In this document: in pieces, positions 34,381 through 42,419 of the stretch
Numbering within the stretch: the stretch's first letter is position 1
How the letters are laid out: each line of letters starts with the position of its first letter
Origin: Fodinibacter sp963730365
GTDB taxonomy: Bacteria > Actinomycetota > Actinomycetes > Actinomycetales > Dermatophilaceae
Assembly: GCA_963730365.1 (NCBI GenBank)
Contig: CAVSRM010000005.1
Span: forward strand, 310,001-374,000
DNA: 64,000 bases
Reading direction: 5' to 3'
The notes under the pieces: generated by a model
Databases searched by the model: none
Seen by the model: the letters and a program-made list of their open reading frames with translations, nothing else
Told to the model about the DNA's origin: nothing
Made by a program: the position numbers and the translations under genes

Positions 34381-35034
34381 ATGAGCAGCCTGGTGAGGGA
34401 CGAGCCGATGACGACGATGCATGCCGCGCGGGATGCCGGGACGCCGGTCGCCGGGTGGGAGCCACCCACCTGGGAGGAGGTTGTCGAGCAACACTCCGCC
34501 CGGGTCTACCGACTCGCCTACCGCCTCACCGGCAACGTCCACGATGCCGAGGACCTCACCCAGGACGTCTTCGTCCGGGTCTTCCGCTCACTGCACACCT
34601 ACCAGCCCGGGACCTTCGAGGGGTGGCTGCACCGGATCACCACCAACGTCTTCCTCGACAAGATGCGGCGCAAGCAGCGGATCAGGTTCGACGCGCTCTC
34701 CGACGAGTCCGCCGCCCGCCTCCCCAGCCGGGGTCCCGGCCCGGAGCAGCGCTTCGACGACACCCACTTCGACGACGACGTCCAGCGGGCACTCGATGCG
34801 CTCTCCCCGGACTTCCGGGCGGCCGTCGTGCTCTGCGACATCGAGGGCCTGTCCTACGAGGAGGTCGCGGCGACCCTGGGCATCAAGCTCGGAACGGTCC
34901 GCTCCCGCATCCACCGGGGCCGCGCCCAGCTCCGCGAGGCCCTCGCGCACCGCGCACCCCAGCCCCCGGCCGAGAGCCCGGCCCCGGCCCGCCGGGCTCG
35001 CATGGTGCGTCGCCCTGCCGCGGGGATCGTATGA
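34381..35034 (+). CDS. sigE: ECF RNA polymerase sigma factor SigE
   Basis: A 217-residue ECF sigma factor. Region 2 is AYRLTGNVHDAEDLTQDVFV with the following FRSLHTYQPGTFEGWLHRIT; region 4 has the helix-turn-helix SYEEVAATLGIKLGTVRSRI. The short proline-rich C-terminal tail is usual. Controlled by the RseA-like anti-sigma factor encoded next. In mycobacteria SigE responds to surface stress and drives envelope-protease genes, here represented by htrA. ATG 34381 has a GTTATC-like region but no clear Shine-Dalgarno; the stop overlaps the rseA start (ATGA). Confidence 0.94.
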   Translation: MSSLVRDEPMTTMHAARDAGTPVAGWEPPTWEEVVEQHSARVYRLAYRLTGNVHDAEDLTQDVFVRVFRSLHTYQPGTFEGWLHRITTNVFLDKMRRKQRIRFDALSDESAARLPSRGPGPEQRFDDTHFDDDVQRALDALSPDFRAAVVLCDIEGLSYEEVAATLGIKLGTVRSRIHRGRAQLREALAHRAPQPPAESPAPARRARMVRRPAAGIV

Positions 35035-35591
35035 CCGACGCCCAGCGCGTCCGCTGTCTCGACGAGGAGCTCGGCGACTACGCAGCGGGACGACTGGACG
35101 CCGCCCGTCGGCGCCCGTGGGAGCGCCATCTGGTGTCGTGCGGCACGTGCGCGCACGCGGTGGCGGAGGAACGTCGCCTGCAGGCTGCGTTCGCCGGTGC
35201 GCCGTCGATGCCGGGGGACCTCAGGGCCAGCCTCCTGGCCCTGGGTGGCGGCGGCCCGCTCGCCCCCGCCGCGTCCGGCCAGGCGGCTCGCCGGGTCGAC
35301 CCGCTCATGGTCCTGTCTCCCGGTGCCCGACCGTGCCACCGCAGTGCGCTGCGAGCGACGGTCATCGCCGCAGCCGCAGCCGGCGCCTCGGCGGCCGCTG
35401 CGCTGAGCCTCACCGTCATCAGCACGCCCCCCGCCCGGGTCGGCACCACGGCCACCCCGGCCATCCCGGCCGTGGGGTCCCCCGGCCAGACGCAGTCACC
35501 CACCCTCGGCACGGCCAGCGTCGTCCCGGCGGGGTGGGCGCGGACCGGTGTCGTGCCCCGCCCCACCCGACAGGCAGAATCAACGCCATGA
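35031..35591 (+). CDS. rseA: RseA-type anti-sigma factor with zinc-finger motif
   Basis: A 186-residue protein. The N-terminal ZAS domain has the H-x3-C-x2-C motif at H33, C37 and C40 (HLVSCGTC), with the upstream CLDEELGDYAAGRLD helix. A hydrophobic alanine-rich segment around residues 107-125 (RATVIAAAAAGASAAAALSL) could be a single membrane helix, and the C-terminal ~55 residues are Pro/Thr-rich. It is predicted to hold SigE. The start overlaps the sigE stop and the end overlaps the htrA start, so the three genes are translationally coupled. Confidence 0.85.
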   Translation: MTDAQRVRCLDEELGDYAAGRLDAARRRPWERHLVSCGTCAHAVAEERRLQAAFAGAPSMPGDLRASLLALGGGGPLAPAASGQAARRVDPLMVLSPGARPCHRSALRATVIAAAAAGASAAAALSLTVISTPPARVGTTATPAIPAVGSPGQTQSPTLGTASVVPAGWARTGVVPRPTRQAESTP

Positions 35592-36964
35592 GCAGCGACC
35601 AGGACGACGCGACACCGGAGCCCTGGCAGCCGTGGAGCCGTCCCGCTGGGGGCGCGGAGTCCGGGGTCGGCCCCGAGCACACCCAGGAGATCCCCGTGGG
35701 GCCCGAGCCGCAACCGGGGCCGGCCGCAGCCTCCCAGCCGGCGTGGGTGGCCACCCCTCGGTGGAGCGACGCACCAGCCGGGGTCGGCCCGGGCCCCCTC
35801 GGCACCGAGGACCCGTATGCCGTGGCCCCCGCGCCGGCACAGGCGACAGGCACCCCGACGCCGCCGCGACGTGGCCCCGGATGGGGCGCGCTCATCGGTG
35901 TGTCGGTCGCCGCCGCACTCGTGGCGGGCACCACCGGGGGGATCATCGGGGGCTCCCTCGCCGATGACGGCGCAGCGAGCTCGTCGACTGCCGCCGCGCC
36001 CGAGCCCGGTACGGGAGCGGTGACGCGCCCCGAGGGCTCCATCGCCAACACCGCCGCGAACGTCACCCCGAGCGTCGTGACGCTGCGGGTCGGTGGGATC
36101 GCTGGTGGCGGCACGGGCTCCGGTTGGGTCTACGACGACCAGGGCCACATCGTCACGAACAACCACGTCGTCGCCGACGCGGGGGACTCGGGACAGGTCA
36201 CCGTCGTGCTCGCCAACGGCACACAGCTCGAGGGCGAGGTGGTCGGTCGCGACGGGTCCTACGACCTCGCCGTCGTCCAGGTCGATCGCACCGACCTCAC
36301 GCCGCTCCCGCTAGGGAGCTCCGCCGACGTCGTGGTGGGGGACCAGGTCATCGCCGTCGGTGCGCCCCTCGGACTCGACTCGACGGTCACCACCGGCATC
36401 GTGAGCGCCCTGAACCGCCCGGTCACGCCGGGTGAGGCCGATGACCAGTCGTTCATCAACGCCATCCAGACCGACGCCGCGATCAACCCGGGCAACTCGG
36501 GTGGGCCGCTGCTCGACATGCAGGGTCGGGTCATCGGGGTCAACAGCGCGATCGCCCGGGTGTCGGGAAGCTCGTTCGGCGGCCAGAGTGGAAGCATCGG
36601 CGTGGGGTTCGCCATCCCCAGCGACCAGGTCGCCAAGACGGTCGAGCAGCTCATCGCCACCGGCACGGCCGAGCATCCCGTCATCGGGGTCTACCTCGAC
36701 TCGACCTACTCCGGAGAGGGGGTCCGGGTCGCCGACGAGGGTCCCGACGGCCAGCCCGCGGTGGACCCCGACGGGCCTGCGGCTGCCGCCGGGATCGAGC
36801 CGGGCGACGTCATCGTCGCGTTCGAGGGCAGGCCGGTCTCCGATGACGGGGAGCTCGTCGTCGCCATCCGCGCCCAGGGAGTCGGCGACTCCGTGGTCCT
36901 GACCGTGCGTCGCGACGGAGGGGACCGAGATGTCACGATGGTCCTCAAGGGCTCGGGCAGCTGA
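35588..36964 (+). CDS. htrA: HtrA/DegP-type serine protease with PDZ domain
   Basis: A 458-residue S1C protease. A ~95-residue Pro-rich cytosolic tail is followed by one transmembrane helix (GWGALIGVSVAAALVAGTT, residues ~98-116). The triad is H193 (TNNHVVA), D226 (SYDLAVV) and S304 (INPGNSGGP). A C-terminal PDZ domain starts near residue 365 (GVYLDSTYSGEGVRVADEGP). The extracytoplasmic part degrades misfolded envelope proteins and in mycobacteria is thought to act with SigE signalling. The ATGA overlap with rseA suggests equal expression of regulator and protease. Confidence 0.93.
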   Translation: MSSDQDDATPEPWQPWSRPAGGAESGVGPEHTQEIPVGPEPQPGPAAASQPAWVATPRWSDAPAGVGPGPLGTEDPYAVAPAPAQATGTPTPPRRGPGWGALIGVSVAAALVAGTTGGIIGGSLADDGAASSSTAAAPEPGTGAVTRPEGSIANTAANVTPSVVTLRVGGIAGGGTGSGWVYDDQGHIVTNNHVVADAGDSGQVTVVLANGTQLEGEVVGRDGSYDLAVVQVDRTDLTPLPLGSSADVVVGDQVIAVGAPLGLDSTVTTGIVSALNRPVTPGEADDQSFINAIQTDAAINPGNSGGPLLDMQGRVIGVNSAIARVSGSSFGGQSGSIGVGFAIPSDQVAKTVEQLIATGTAEHPVIGVYLDSTYSGEGVRVADEGPDGQPAVDPDGPAAAAGIEPGDVIVAFEGRPVSDDGELVVAIRAQGVGDSVVLTVRRDGGDRDVTMVLKGSGS

Positions 36965-37012
36965 GCCCGACTCCGCCGGAGTCCCACGCCCAGGAAGGAC
37001 GGTGACCACGCG

Positions 37013-37561
37013 ATGCTTGGTGTGAACGGCTGGGAGGTCGTCCTCCTCGCGCTCATCGCGGTCTTCGTCCTCGGCCCGGACCGGTTGCCCGACTATGCCG
37101 CGAAGCTGGCCCACGGCATCCGCAAGCTCCGCGACATGGCCGAGGGAGCCAAGGGGCAGCTGCGCGACCAGCTCGGTCCGGAGTACGACGACATCAACTG
37201 GCGTCAGTACGACCCGCGTCAGTACGACCCCAGGCGGATCGTGCGCGAGGCACTCCTCGACCCGCTCGACGAGGCGGTGGCCCCCGTCCGCGACGAGATC
37301 GGCTCGGTCCGCTCGGCAGCCAGGCTCAAGGACGGCAAGAGCGCTGCCGGCGGCGCCGCGGCGGCAGCGGCCGGTGCCGCCGCGGTGGCGGGCACGTCCG
37401 CAGCGTCCGATGACGACGGCGCAACGGCCGGGGCTGCGGGTGACGGCGCGACGGGACCCCTGAGGCCCGAGCAGAAGTTCTCGGCGGCTCCGAGGACTCC
37501 CCGCGACCCCCGTGCCTGGGACCCGAAGCGGCCGACGCCGTACGACGTAGACGCCACCTGA
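37013..37561 (+). CDS. tatB: Sec-independent (Tat) protein translocase subunit TatB
   Basis: A 182-residue protein. The N-terminal membrane segment NGWEVVLLALIAVFVLGPDR with LP ends in the glycine hinge, and an amphipathic helix AAKLAHGIRKLRDMAEGAKG follows. A charged region with the repeat RQYDPRQYDPRR leads to an Ala/Gly-rich tail. It recruits Tat substrates before TatC action. A longer tail than TatA and position after htrA (as in mycobacteria) favour TatB. AGGAAGGA lies about 14 bases before the ATG. Confidence 0.9.
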   Translation: MLGVNGWEVVLLALIAVFVLGPDRLPDYAAKLAHGIRKLRDMAEGAKGQLRDQLGPEYDDINWRQYDPRQYDPRRIVREALLDPLDEAVAPVRDEIGSVRSAARLKDGKSAAGGAAAAAAGAAAVAGTSAASDDDGATAGAAGDGATGPLRPEQKFSAAPRTPRDPRAWDPKRPTPYDVDAT

Positions 37562-37665
37562 GTCGCCCGCGCAGGGGAGTCACCCGCGCCGGGTCACATG
37601 GGCGTCCCGACGATGCACGCGTGGCGTGGGGCCGGAGAGTCAGCACCCAGGGAGCCAGTGCGAGG

Positions 37666-38799
37666 TCAGCGGCCCGACGGAGTCAGCCCGAGCGAGCGAC
37701 CGGCCAGCCCTCGGGCGCGGGTGCCGAGCCCGCGGGCGATGCCTCGAAGGGCCACCGCTGCCGGCGTGTCCGGTTCGCCCAGCACGACGGGCATCCCCTG
37801 GTCGGCGCCGATCCGCAGGCGCGTGTCGAGGGGGATCTGCCCGAGCAACGGGACCTCGGAGCCGATCGCACGCGTGAGCGACTCGGCCACCCCGCGACCA
37901 CCGCCGGATCCGAAGATCTCCTGGCGGGTGCCGTCCGGTAGCTCGAGCCAGCTCATGTTCTCGATGACACCGGCCACCCGCTGGTGGGTCTGCAGGGCGA
38001 TCGCGCCCGCGCGCTCGGCGACCTCCGCCGCGGCCTGCTGGGGTGTGGTCACCACGAGGATCTCGGCGCCCGGGACGAGCTGGGCCGTGGAGATCGCGAT
38101 GTCGCCGGTGCCCGGGGGAAGGTCGAGCATGAGGATGTCGAGGTCACCCCAGAACACGTCGGCGAGGAACTGCTGCAGCGCCCGGTGGAGCATGGGGCCA
38201 CGCCACACGACCGGCTGGTTGCCGGGGACGAACATGCCGATGGAGATGACCTTCACGTCATGGCTCACCGGCGGCAGGATCATGTCGTCGACCTGTGTCG
38301 GCCGGCCCTCCACCCCGAGCATGCGCGGGATCGAGAAGCCGTAGATGTCGGCGTCGACGACGCCGACCCGCAGCCCCTGCTGAGCGAGCGCGGCCGCGAG
38401 GTTGGCCGTGACCGACGACTTGCCGACCCCGCCCTTGCCGGACGCCACGGCGTACACGCGGGTGAGCGAGCCGGCCCGGGCGAACGGGACCTCCCGCTCG
38501 GCGACGCCGCCGCGCAGGTGGCTCTTGAGCTCGGCGCGCTGCTCGTCGTTCATCACCCCGAGGGTCACCGTCACCCCGGTGACGCCCTCGACGGCCGAGA
38601 GGGCGCTCGTCGTGTCCTTGGTCAGGGTGTCCTTCAGGGGACAGGCGGCGATGGTGAGCAGGATGGTCACCGAGACGTGGCCCGCGTCGTCTGCGACGAC
38701 GCTCTCGACCATGCCGAGCTCGGTGACGGGCTTGCGGATCTCGGGGTCGATGACCGTCTCGAGAGCAGCGTGCAGGGCGTCGGAACTGACCGGGGACAT
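37666..38799 (-). CDS. mrp: Mrp/ApbC-type P-loop ATPase, Fe-S cluster carrier family
   Basis: A 377-residue protein: an N-terminal MIP18/DUF59 domain (VIDPEIRKPVTELGMVESVV), then a MinD-like ATPase with Walker A GKGGVGKSSVTANLA. The family carries Fe-S clusters using a conserved C-P-x-C-G in its C-terminal part, but here the matching region reads MSWLELPDGTRQEIFGSGGG with no cysteine pair. Actinobacterial Mrp proteins commonly share this loss as I recall. A -10 TAGACT seven bases before the ATG overlaps the stop codon of the DUF1003 gene. Confidence 0.88.
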   Translation of the reverse strand: MSPVSSDALHAALETVIDPEIRKPVTELGMVESVVADDAGHVSVTILLTIAACPLKDTLTKDTTSALSAVEGVTGVTVTLGVMNDEQRAELKSHLRGGVAEREVPFARAGSLTRVYAVASGKGGVGKSSVTANLAAALAQQGLRVGVVDADIYGFSIPRMLGVEGRPTQVDDMILPPVSHDVKVISIGMFVPGNQPVVWRGPMLHRALQQFLADVFWGDLDILMLDLPPGTGDIAISTAQLVPGAEILVVTTPQQAAAEVAERAGAIALQTHQRVAGVIENMSWLELPDGTRQEIFGSGGGRGVAESLTRAIGSEVPLLGQIPLDTRLRIGADQGMPVVLGEPDTPAAVALRGIARGLGTRARGLAGRSLGLTPSGR

Positions 38800-38806
38800 G
38801 GGGTCG

Positions 38807-38812
38807 AGTCTA
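38807..38812 (-). promoter_or_regulatory. Leaderless -10 element for mrp (TAGACT), overlapping the DUF1003 stop
   Basis: On the minus strand TAGACT ends seven bases before ATG 38799. Its first three bases are the TAG stop codon of the upstream DUF1003 gene, so coding end and promoter share sequence. Confidence 0.55.
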
Positions 38813-39352
38813 GATCGGTGGCGTGGTGCTCCCGACCGCGCCCTCGTCGGGGTCGGCCACCCGCGTCATCGCCAGGCCACGCTCCTCCATCTCGTCGAGG
38901 AGGTCACGCAGCTCGCCGCGCACGAAGTCCCGGGTGGCCGAGTCACGCATCGCGATGCGCAGGGCCGCGACCTCGCGGGTGAGGAACTCGGTGTCGGCGA
39001 GGTTGCGCTCGTCGCGGGACCTGTCCTGCTCCAACCCGACGCGGTCGCGGTCGGCCTGCCGGTTCTGGGCCAACAGGATCAGCGGTGCGGCATACGACGC
39101 CTGGAGGCTGAGCATGAGGGTGAGGAAGATGAACGGGTAGTTGTCGAAGCGCAGCGACACCGGCGCGAGGATGTTCCAGCCGATCCACCCGATGACGAAG
39201 ACGGTCATCCCGATGAGGAAGTACGGCGTGCCCATGAAGCGCGCGAACTTCTCCGAGACGATCCCGAAGGCCTCCTCGGTGAAAAGGGCGGGCGTCGAGA
39301 ACCGGCGGCCACCCTCGCGGGGCTGGTCGATGCGGGACCGGCGCTCAGCCAT
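38810..39352 (-). CDS. DUF1003 family membrane protein
   Basis: A 180-residue protein with two transmembrane helices: YFLIGMTVFVIGWIGWNIL and YPFIFLTLMLSLQASYAAPL, followed by ILLAQNRQADRDR, which is typical of DUF1003. A charged, coiled-coil C-terminal half follows. Function unknown; linked in many actinobacteria to the adjacent MgtE-like gene. Its ATG overlaps the end of that gene by eight bases on the same strand, so the two are coupled. Confidence 0.88.
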   Translation of the reverse strand: MAERRSRIDQPREGGRRFSTPALFTEEAFGIVSEKFARFMGTPYFLIGMTVFVIGWIGWNILAPVSLRFDNYPFIFLTLMLSLQASYAAPLILLAQNRQADRDRVGLEQDRSRDERNLADTEFLTREVAALRIAMRDSATRDFVRGELRDLLDEMEERGLAMTRVADPDEGAVGSTTPPI

Positions 39353-40640
39353 GGGTCACCGTGGCAGGGGCGACGACGTCGTGGCGGCCCTCGCGCCAGT
39401 CGTCGGGGAGGATGTGGTCCAGCACGTCGTCGACGGTGACCGCCCCGAGGAGGTGGCCCTCCTCGTCGACCACCGGCACCCCGACGAGGTCGTAGGTCGC
39501 CAGCATCCGGGTCACCTGGCCGAGGGTGGCGCTGGGCAGGAGCGGGTCGACGTCCTTGTCGAGGATGCCCCCTATGGGGGCGTGTGGTGGCTCGCGCAGG
39601 AGCCGCTGGATGTGGACCATGCCCAGGTACTTCCCGGTGGGGGTCTCCAGGGGGGACCGGCAGACGAAGACGGTGCACGCCAGGGCCGTCGACAGCTCCT
39701 TGCGTCGCACGACGGCGAGTGCCTCCGCGATGGAGTCCTCCGGGCCGAGGATGACCGGCTCGGTGGTCATCAGACCCCCCGCGGTGTTCTCCTCGTAGGT
39801 GAGCAGGCGGCGCAGGTCGGCGGCCTCGTCGGGCTCCATCTTCTGGAGCAGCTCCTCCCGGCGCTCCACGGGCAGCCCGGCCAGGAGGTCGGCCGCGTCG
39901 TCGGGTTCCATCGCCTCGAGGACGTCGGCTGCGCGACCGACGTCGAGGCCGGCGAGGATCTCGACCTGGTCGTCCTCGGGCAGTTCCTCGATGACGTCGG
40001 CGAGGCGGTCGTCGCCGAGGGCCGCCGCCACCTCCGCGCGCCGGCGCGGTGCCAGGTCGTGGATGACCTCGGCGAGGTCGGCCGGTTTGAGGTCCTCGTA
40101 CGTCTCGAGGAGCTTGGCCGCCCCCTGGACCTCCGAGGCGTCCCGCATGCCGCGGACCTCCTCGATCGGCACGAGGAACGTCTCGCCGCGCCGTCGGCCG
40201 ATGCGGCCCAGCCCCACCCGGGTCCGCCCCTTGCGCACGTAGGCGCGGGCGACGCTCCAGCCGCGCGGTCCCGACTGCTCGATGCCGATGTCCTCGATGG
40301 TGGCCTCGACGAGGTCGCCCTCCTCGGTGCGCACCGTGACCAACCTCTCGAACAGCTCGGCGACGACGAGGGTCTCGTTGGGGCGCTGCTCGAAGCGGCG
40401 CATGTTGACCAGGCCGGTCGTGATGACCTGACCACCCTCGACGGAGGTCACCCGCGTCATGGGGACGAAGACCCGGCGCCGGCCCGGCACCTCGACGACG
40501 AGCCCGATGACTCTCGGCCGGGTGCGGCTGGAGCTGAAGGTCACCACGACATCGCGGACCCGACCGACCTGGTCACCGAGCGGGTCGAAGACGCTCAGCT
40601 CGGTCAGGCGGCCGACGAAGGCGCGGGTGGGCGTGCTCAC
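39345..40640 (-). CDS. PRC-barrel/MgtE-N/CBS-domain protein lacking a channel domain
   Basis: A 431-residue soluble protein. A PRC-barrel-like N-terminus (VFDPLGDQVGRVRDVVVTFS) is followed by a second related segment, then an MgtE intracellular N domain (LKPADLAEVIHDLAPRRRAE, KMEPDEAADLRRLL) and a CBS pair (TTEPVILGPEDSIAEAL through LLGAVTVDDVLDHILPDDW). The five-helix magnesium channel found in true MgtE is absent and the protein ends after the CBS domains. It may sense Mg2+ or nucleotides for a partner membrane protein. GTG start with TAGCCT -10 seven bases upstream. Confidence 0.85.
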   Translation of the reverse strand: MSTPTRAFVGRLTELSVFDPLGDQVGRVRDVVVTFSSSRTRPRVIGLVVEVPGRRRVFVPMTRVTSVEGGQVITTGLVNMRRFEQRPNETLVVAELFERLVTVRTEEGDLVEATIEDIGIEQSGPRGWSVARAYVRKGRTRVGLGRIGRRRGETFLVPIEEVRGMRDASEVQGAAKLLETYEDLKPADLAEVIHDLAPRRRAEVAAALGDDRLADVIEELPEDDQVEILAGLDVGRAADVLEAMEPDDAADLLAGLPVERREELLQKMEPDEAADLRRLLTYEENTAGGLMTTEPVILGPEDSIAEALAVVRRKELSTALACTVFVCRSPLETPTGKYLGMVHIQRLLREPPHAPIGGILDKDVDPLLPSATLGQVTRMLATYDLVGVPVVDEEGHLLGAVTVDDVLDHILPDDWREGRHDVVAPATVTHG

Positions 40641-40647
40641 ACGGCAC

Positions 40648-40653
40648 AGGCTA
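40648..40653 (-). promoter_or_regulatory. Leaderless -10 element (TAGCCT)
   Basis: On the minus strand TAGCCT ends seven bases before GTG 40640, the start of the MgtE-like protein. Confidence 0.55.
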
Positions 40654-40679
40654 TCCGGCGCGACTCGTGCGGCACGCCC

Positions 40680-41246
40680 TCAGCGGCCCGTGTTGCGCCG
40701 TGCCCCGGAGCGGCCTCCCCAGTGCCACGGACGCCAGCGGACCGTCGCCGCCGACGCCGGGCGGACGGCTGCGGCGCCGGAGTCCGTGGAGTAGGAGCCG
40801 GGGGCCTCGATCGGGCGTCCGTGGGGAGTGAGGACGTGGATGGTGCACGACTGACTCCACCGCTGCACCGTGTCGCCCGTGGCGTTGAGGCGCTCCGGCC
40901 GAAGCACCTCGCTCGCGGCCTCCCACTCCGGGGACTCGGGGGTCACCTCGCGGGCTGTGGCGTTCAGGGTGAGCAGGCGGCCTCCGGTGCCCTTGCTCCG
41001 CAGGATCACCTCGACCTCGTCGGGCAGCCACGGAAGGGACTGCTCGCCGGGGCCGGAGACGACGTAGGCCGCCGGGCCGGTGCCGCGCTCGTCCCCGTCG
41101 TCGTGCCACACGTGCCACACCGGGTGGGTGCCCCCACCGGGCACCCTGACCCAGAGGATCCCGGACTTGCTCGCGGCCTCGTGGGTGAGGCGCGTGACGT
41201 TGGGCCCCGGTGCGGGGGCGCTGGGGGTCGTGGCGTCGTCCGTCAC
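40680..41246 (-). CDS. Hypothetical protein
   Basis: A 188-residue cytosolic protein with no helix or signal peptide. The central region (SGILWVRVPGGGTHPVWHVW, AAYVVSGPGEQSLPWLPDEV) looks like a beta-barrel of the FMN-binding split-barrel kind, but the match is weak. The C-terminal 40 residues are Ala/Arg/Trp-rich. It may be an actinobacterial family often placed beside the MgtE-like gene. GTG start; no clear -10 close to it. Confidence 0.5.
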   Translation of the reverse strand: MTDDATTPSAPAPGPNVTRLTHEAASKSGILWVRVPGGGTHPVWHVWHDDGDERGTGPAAYVVSGPGEQSLPWLPDEVEVILRSKGTGGRLLTLNATAREVTPESPEWEAASEVLRPERLNATGDTVQRWSQSCTIHVLTPHGRPIEAPGSYSTDSGAAAVRPASAATVRWRPWHWGGRSGARRNTGR

Positions 41247-41286
41247 ACCGTGAACTCTCTCACAACGGAACCCGGCCGGCCGCTGC

Positions 41287-41292
41287 TAGCGT
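41287..41292 (+). promoter_or_regulatory. Candidate -10 for the malyl-CoA lyase gene (TAGCGT)
   Basis: TAGCGT fits TANNNT and lies 41 bases before ATG 41334, with GAGAGG ten bases before the ATG. The gene would be leadered. Confidence 0.4.
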
Positions 41293-41333
41293 CCCCGACA
41301 GACCCCATCCAGCGTTCGAGAGGCCACCTCAGC

Positions 41334-42419
41334 ATGCGCAGCGCCAAGGACTTCTTCGCCCCCCTCGCGGTGGGGGCGCCCGTTCCCCTCCGGGAGGTGC
41401 CCGCGCGCCCGTCGCGGATGATCCACTTCTTCGACCCCAGCAACGAGCGCATGGCGGCCAAGGTGCCCCAGCTGGTCGGCTCGGTGGACGTCCTCCTGGG
41501 GAACCTCGAGGACGCCGTCAAGGCCGACCGCAAGGACGCTGCCCGCGCCGGGCTGGTGGCCATCGCCAAGGCGACCGACGTCGGGGAGCACACCCAGTTG
41601 TGGACCCGGGTCAACGCGCTCGACTCCCCGTGGGCGCTTGAGGACCTCACGACTCTCGTCGCCGAGATCGGCGACCGGCTCGACGTCATCATGGTGCCCA
41701 AGGTGCAGGGGCCCGAGGACATCCACTACGTCGACCGCCTGCTCGCCCAGCTCGAGGCGCGGGCGGGTGTGACGCGACCGATCCTCGTCCACGCCATCCT
41801 CGAGACGGCGCGTGGCGTCGCGAACGTCGAGCAGATCGCCGGCGCGAGCCCGAGGATGCAGGGCATCAGCCTGGGCCCGGCCGACCTCGCCGCCGACCGC
41901 CGGATGAAGACGACCCGCGTCGGCGGAGGTCATCCCGGCTACCTCGTGCGGCAGGATCCCGTGGACGGTGACGTCCACGGAGAGCGGGCGACCTACCAGC
42001 AGGACCTGTGGCACTACACGATCGCCCGGATGGTCGACGCCTGCGCGATGCACGGGGTCTTCCCGTACTACGGCCCGTTCGGCGACATCGCCGACGTCGT
42101 CGCCTGCGAGGACCAGTTCCGCAACGCCTTCCTGCTCGGCTGCGTCGGCACGTGGACCCTGCACCCGGCGCAGATCGCCATCGCCAAAAAGGTCTTCAGC
42201 CCCAGCGCCGACGACGTCGCGCACGCCAGGCGTGTCAAGGAGGCCATGGGCGAGGGCACCGGTGCGGTCATGCTCGACGGCAAGATGGAGGACGACGCGA
42301 GCCTCAAGCAGTGCCTCGTCATCCTCGAGCTCGCCGACCGACTGTCGGCCAACGACCCGGAGCTCGCGGACCTGTATGCCGTGGAGCCCACCTCCTCGGT
42401 CGAGGAGGCGGGAGCGTGA
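41334..42419 (+). CDS. HpcH/HpaI-CitE family lyase, malyl-CoA lyase-like
   Basis: A 361-residue TIM-barrel lyase. FDPSNERMAAKVPQLVGSVD and GNLEDAVKADRKDAAR hold the metal/CoA-binding Glu-Asp, MVPKVQGPEDIHYVD the lysine and ILETARGVANVEQIA the glutamate. The length and the LGPADLAADR segment resemble L-malyl-CoA/beta-methylmalyl-CoA lyases (Mcl1). Such enzymes cleave malyl-CoA to acetyl-CoA and glyoxylate, or methylmalyl-CoA to propionyl-CoA and glyoxylate. Its stop overlaps a second CitE-type gene. Citramalyl-CoA lyase is an alternative. Confidence 0.7.
   Translation: MRSAKDFFAPLAVGAPVPLREVPARPSRMIHFFDPSNERMAAKVPQLVGSVDVLLGNLEDAVKADRKDAARAGLVAIAKATDVGEHTQLWTRVNALDSPWALEDLTTLVAEIGDRLDVIMVPKVQGPEDIHYVDRLLAQLEARAGVTRPILVHAILETARGVANVEQIAGASPRMQGISLGPADLAADRRMKTTRVGGGHPGYLVRQDPVDGDVHGERATYQQDLWHYTIARMVDACAMHGVFPYYGPFGDIADVVACEDQFRNAFLLGCVGTWTLHPAQIAIAKKVFSPSADDVAHARRVKEAMGEGTGAVMLDGKMEDDASLKQCLVILELADRLSANDPELADLYAVEPTSSVEEAGA

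Noticed and set aside
39141..42419. 1092-codon open frame on the plus strand
   Set aside because: It runs antisense to the DUF1003 and MgtE-like genes before entering the malyl-CoA lyase gene. The upstream part has no family similarity and comes from high-GC codon bias; the real start is 41334.
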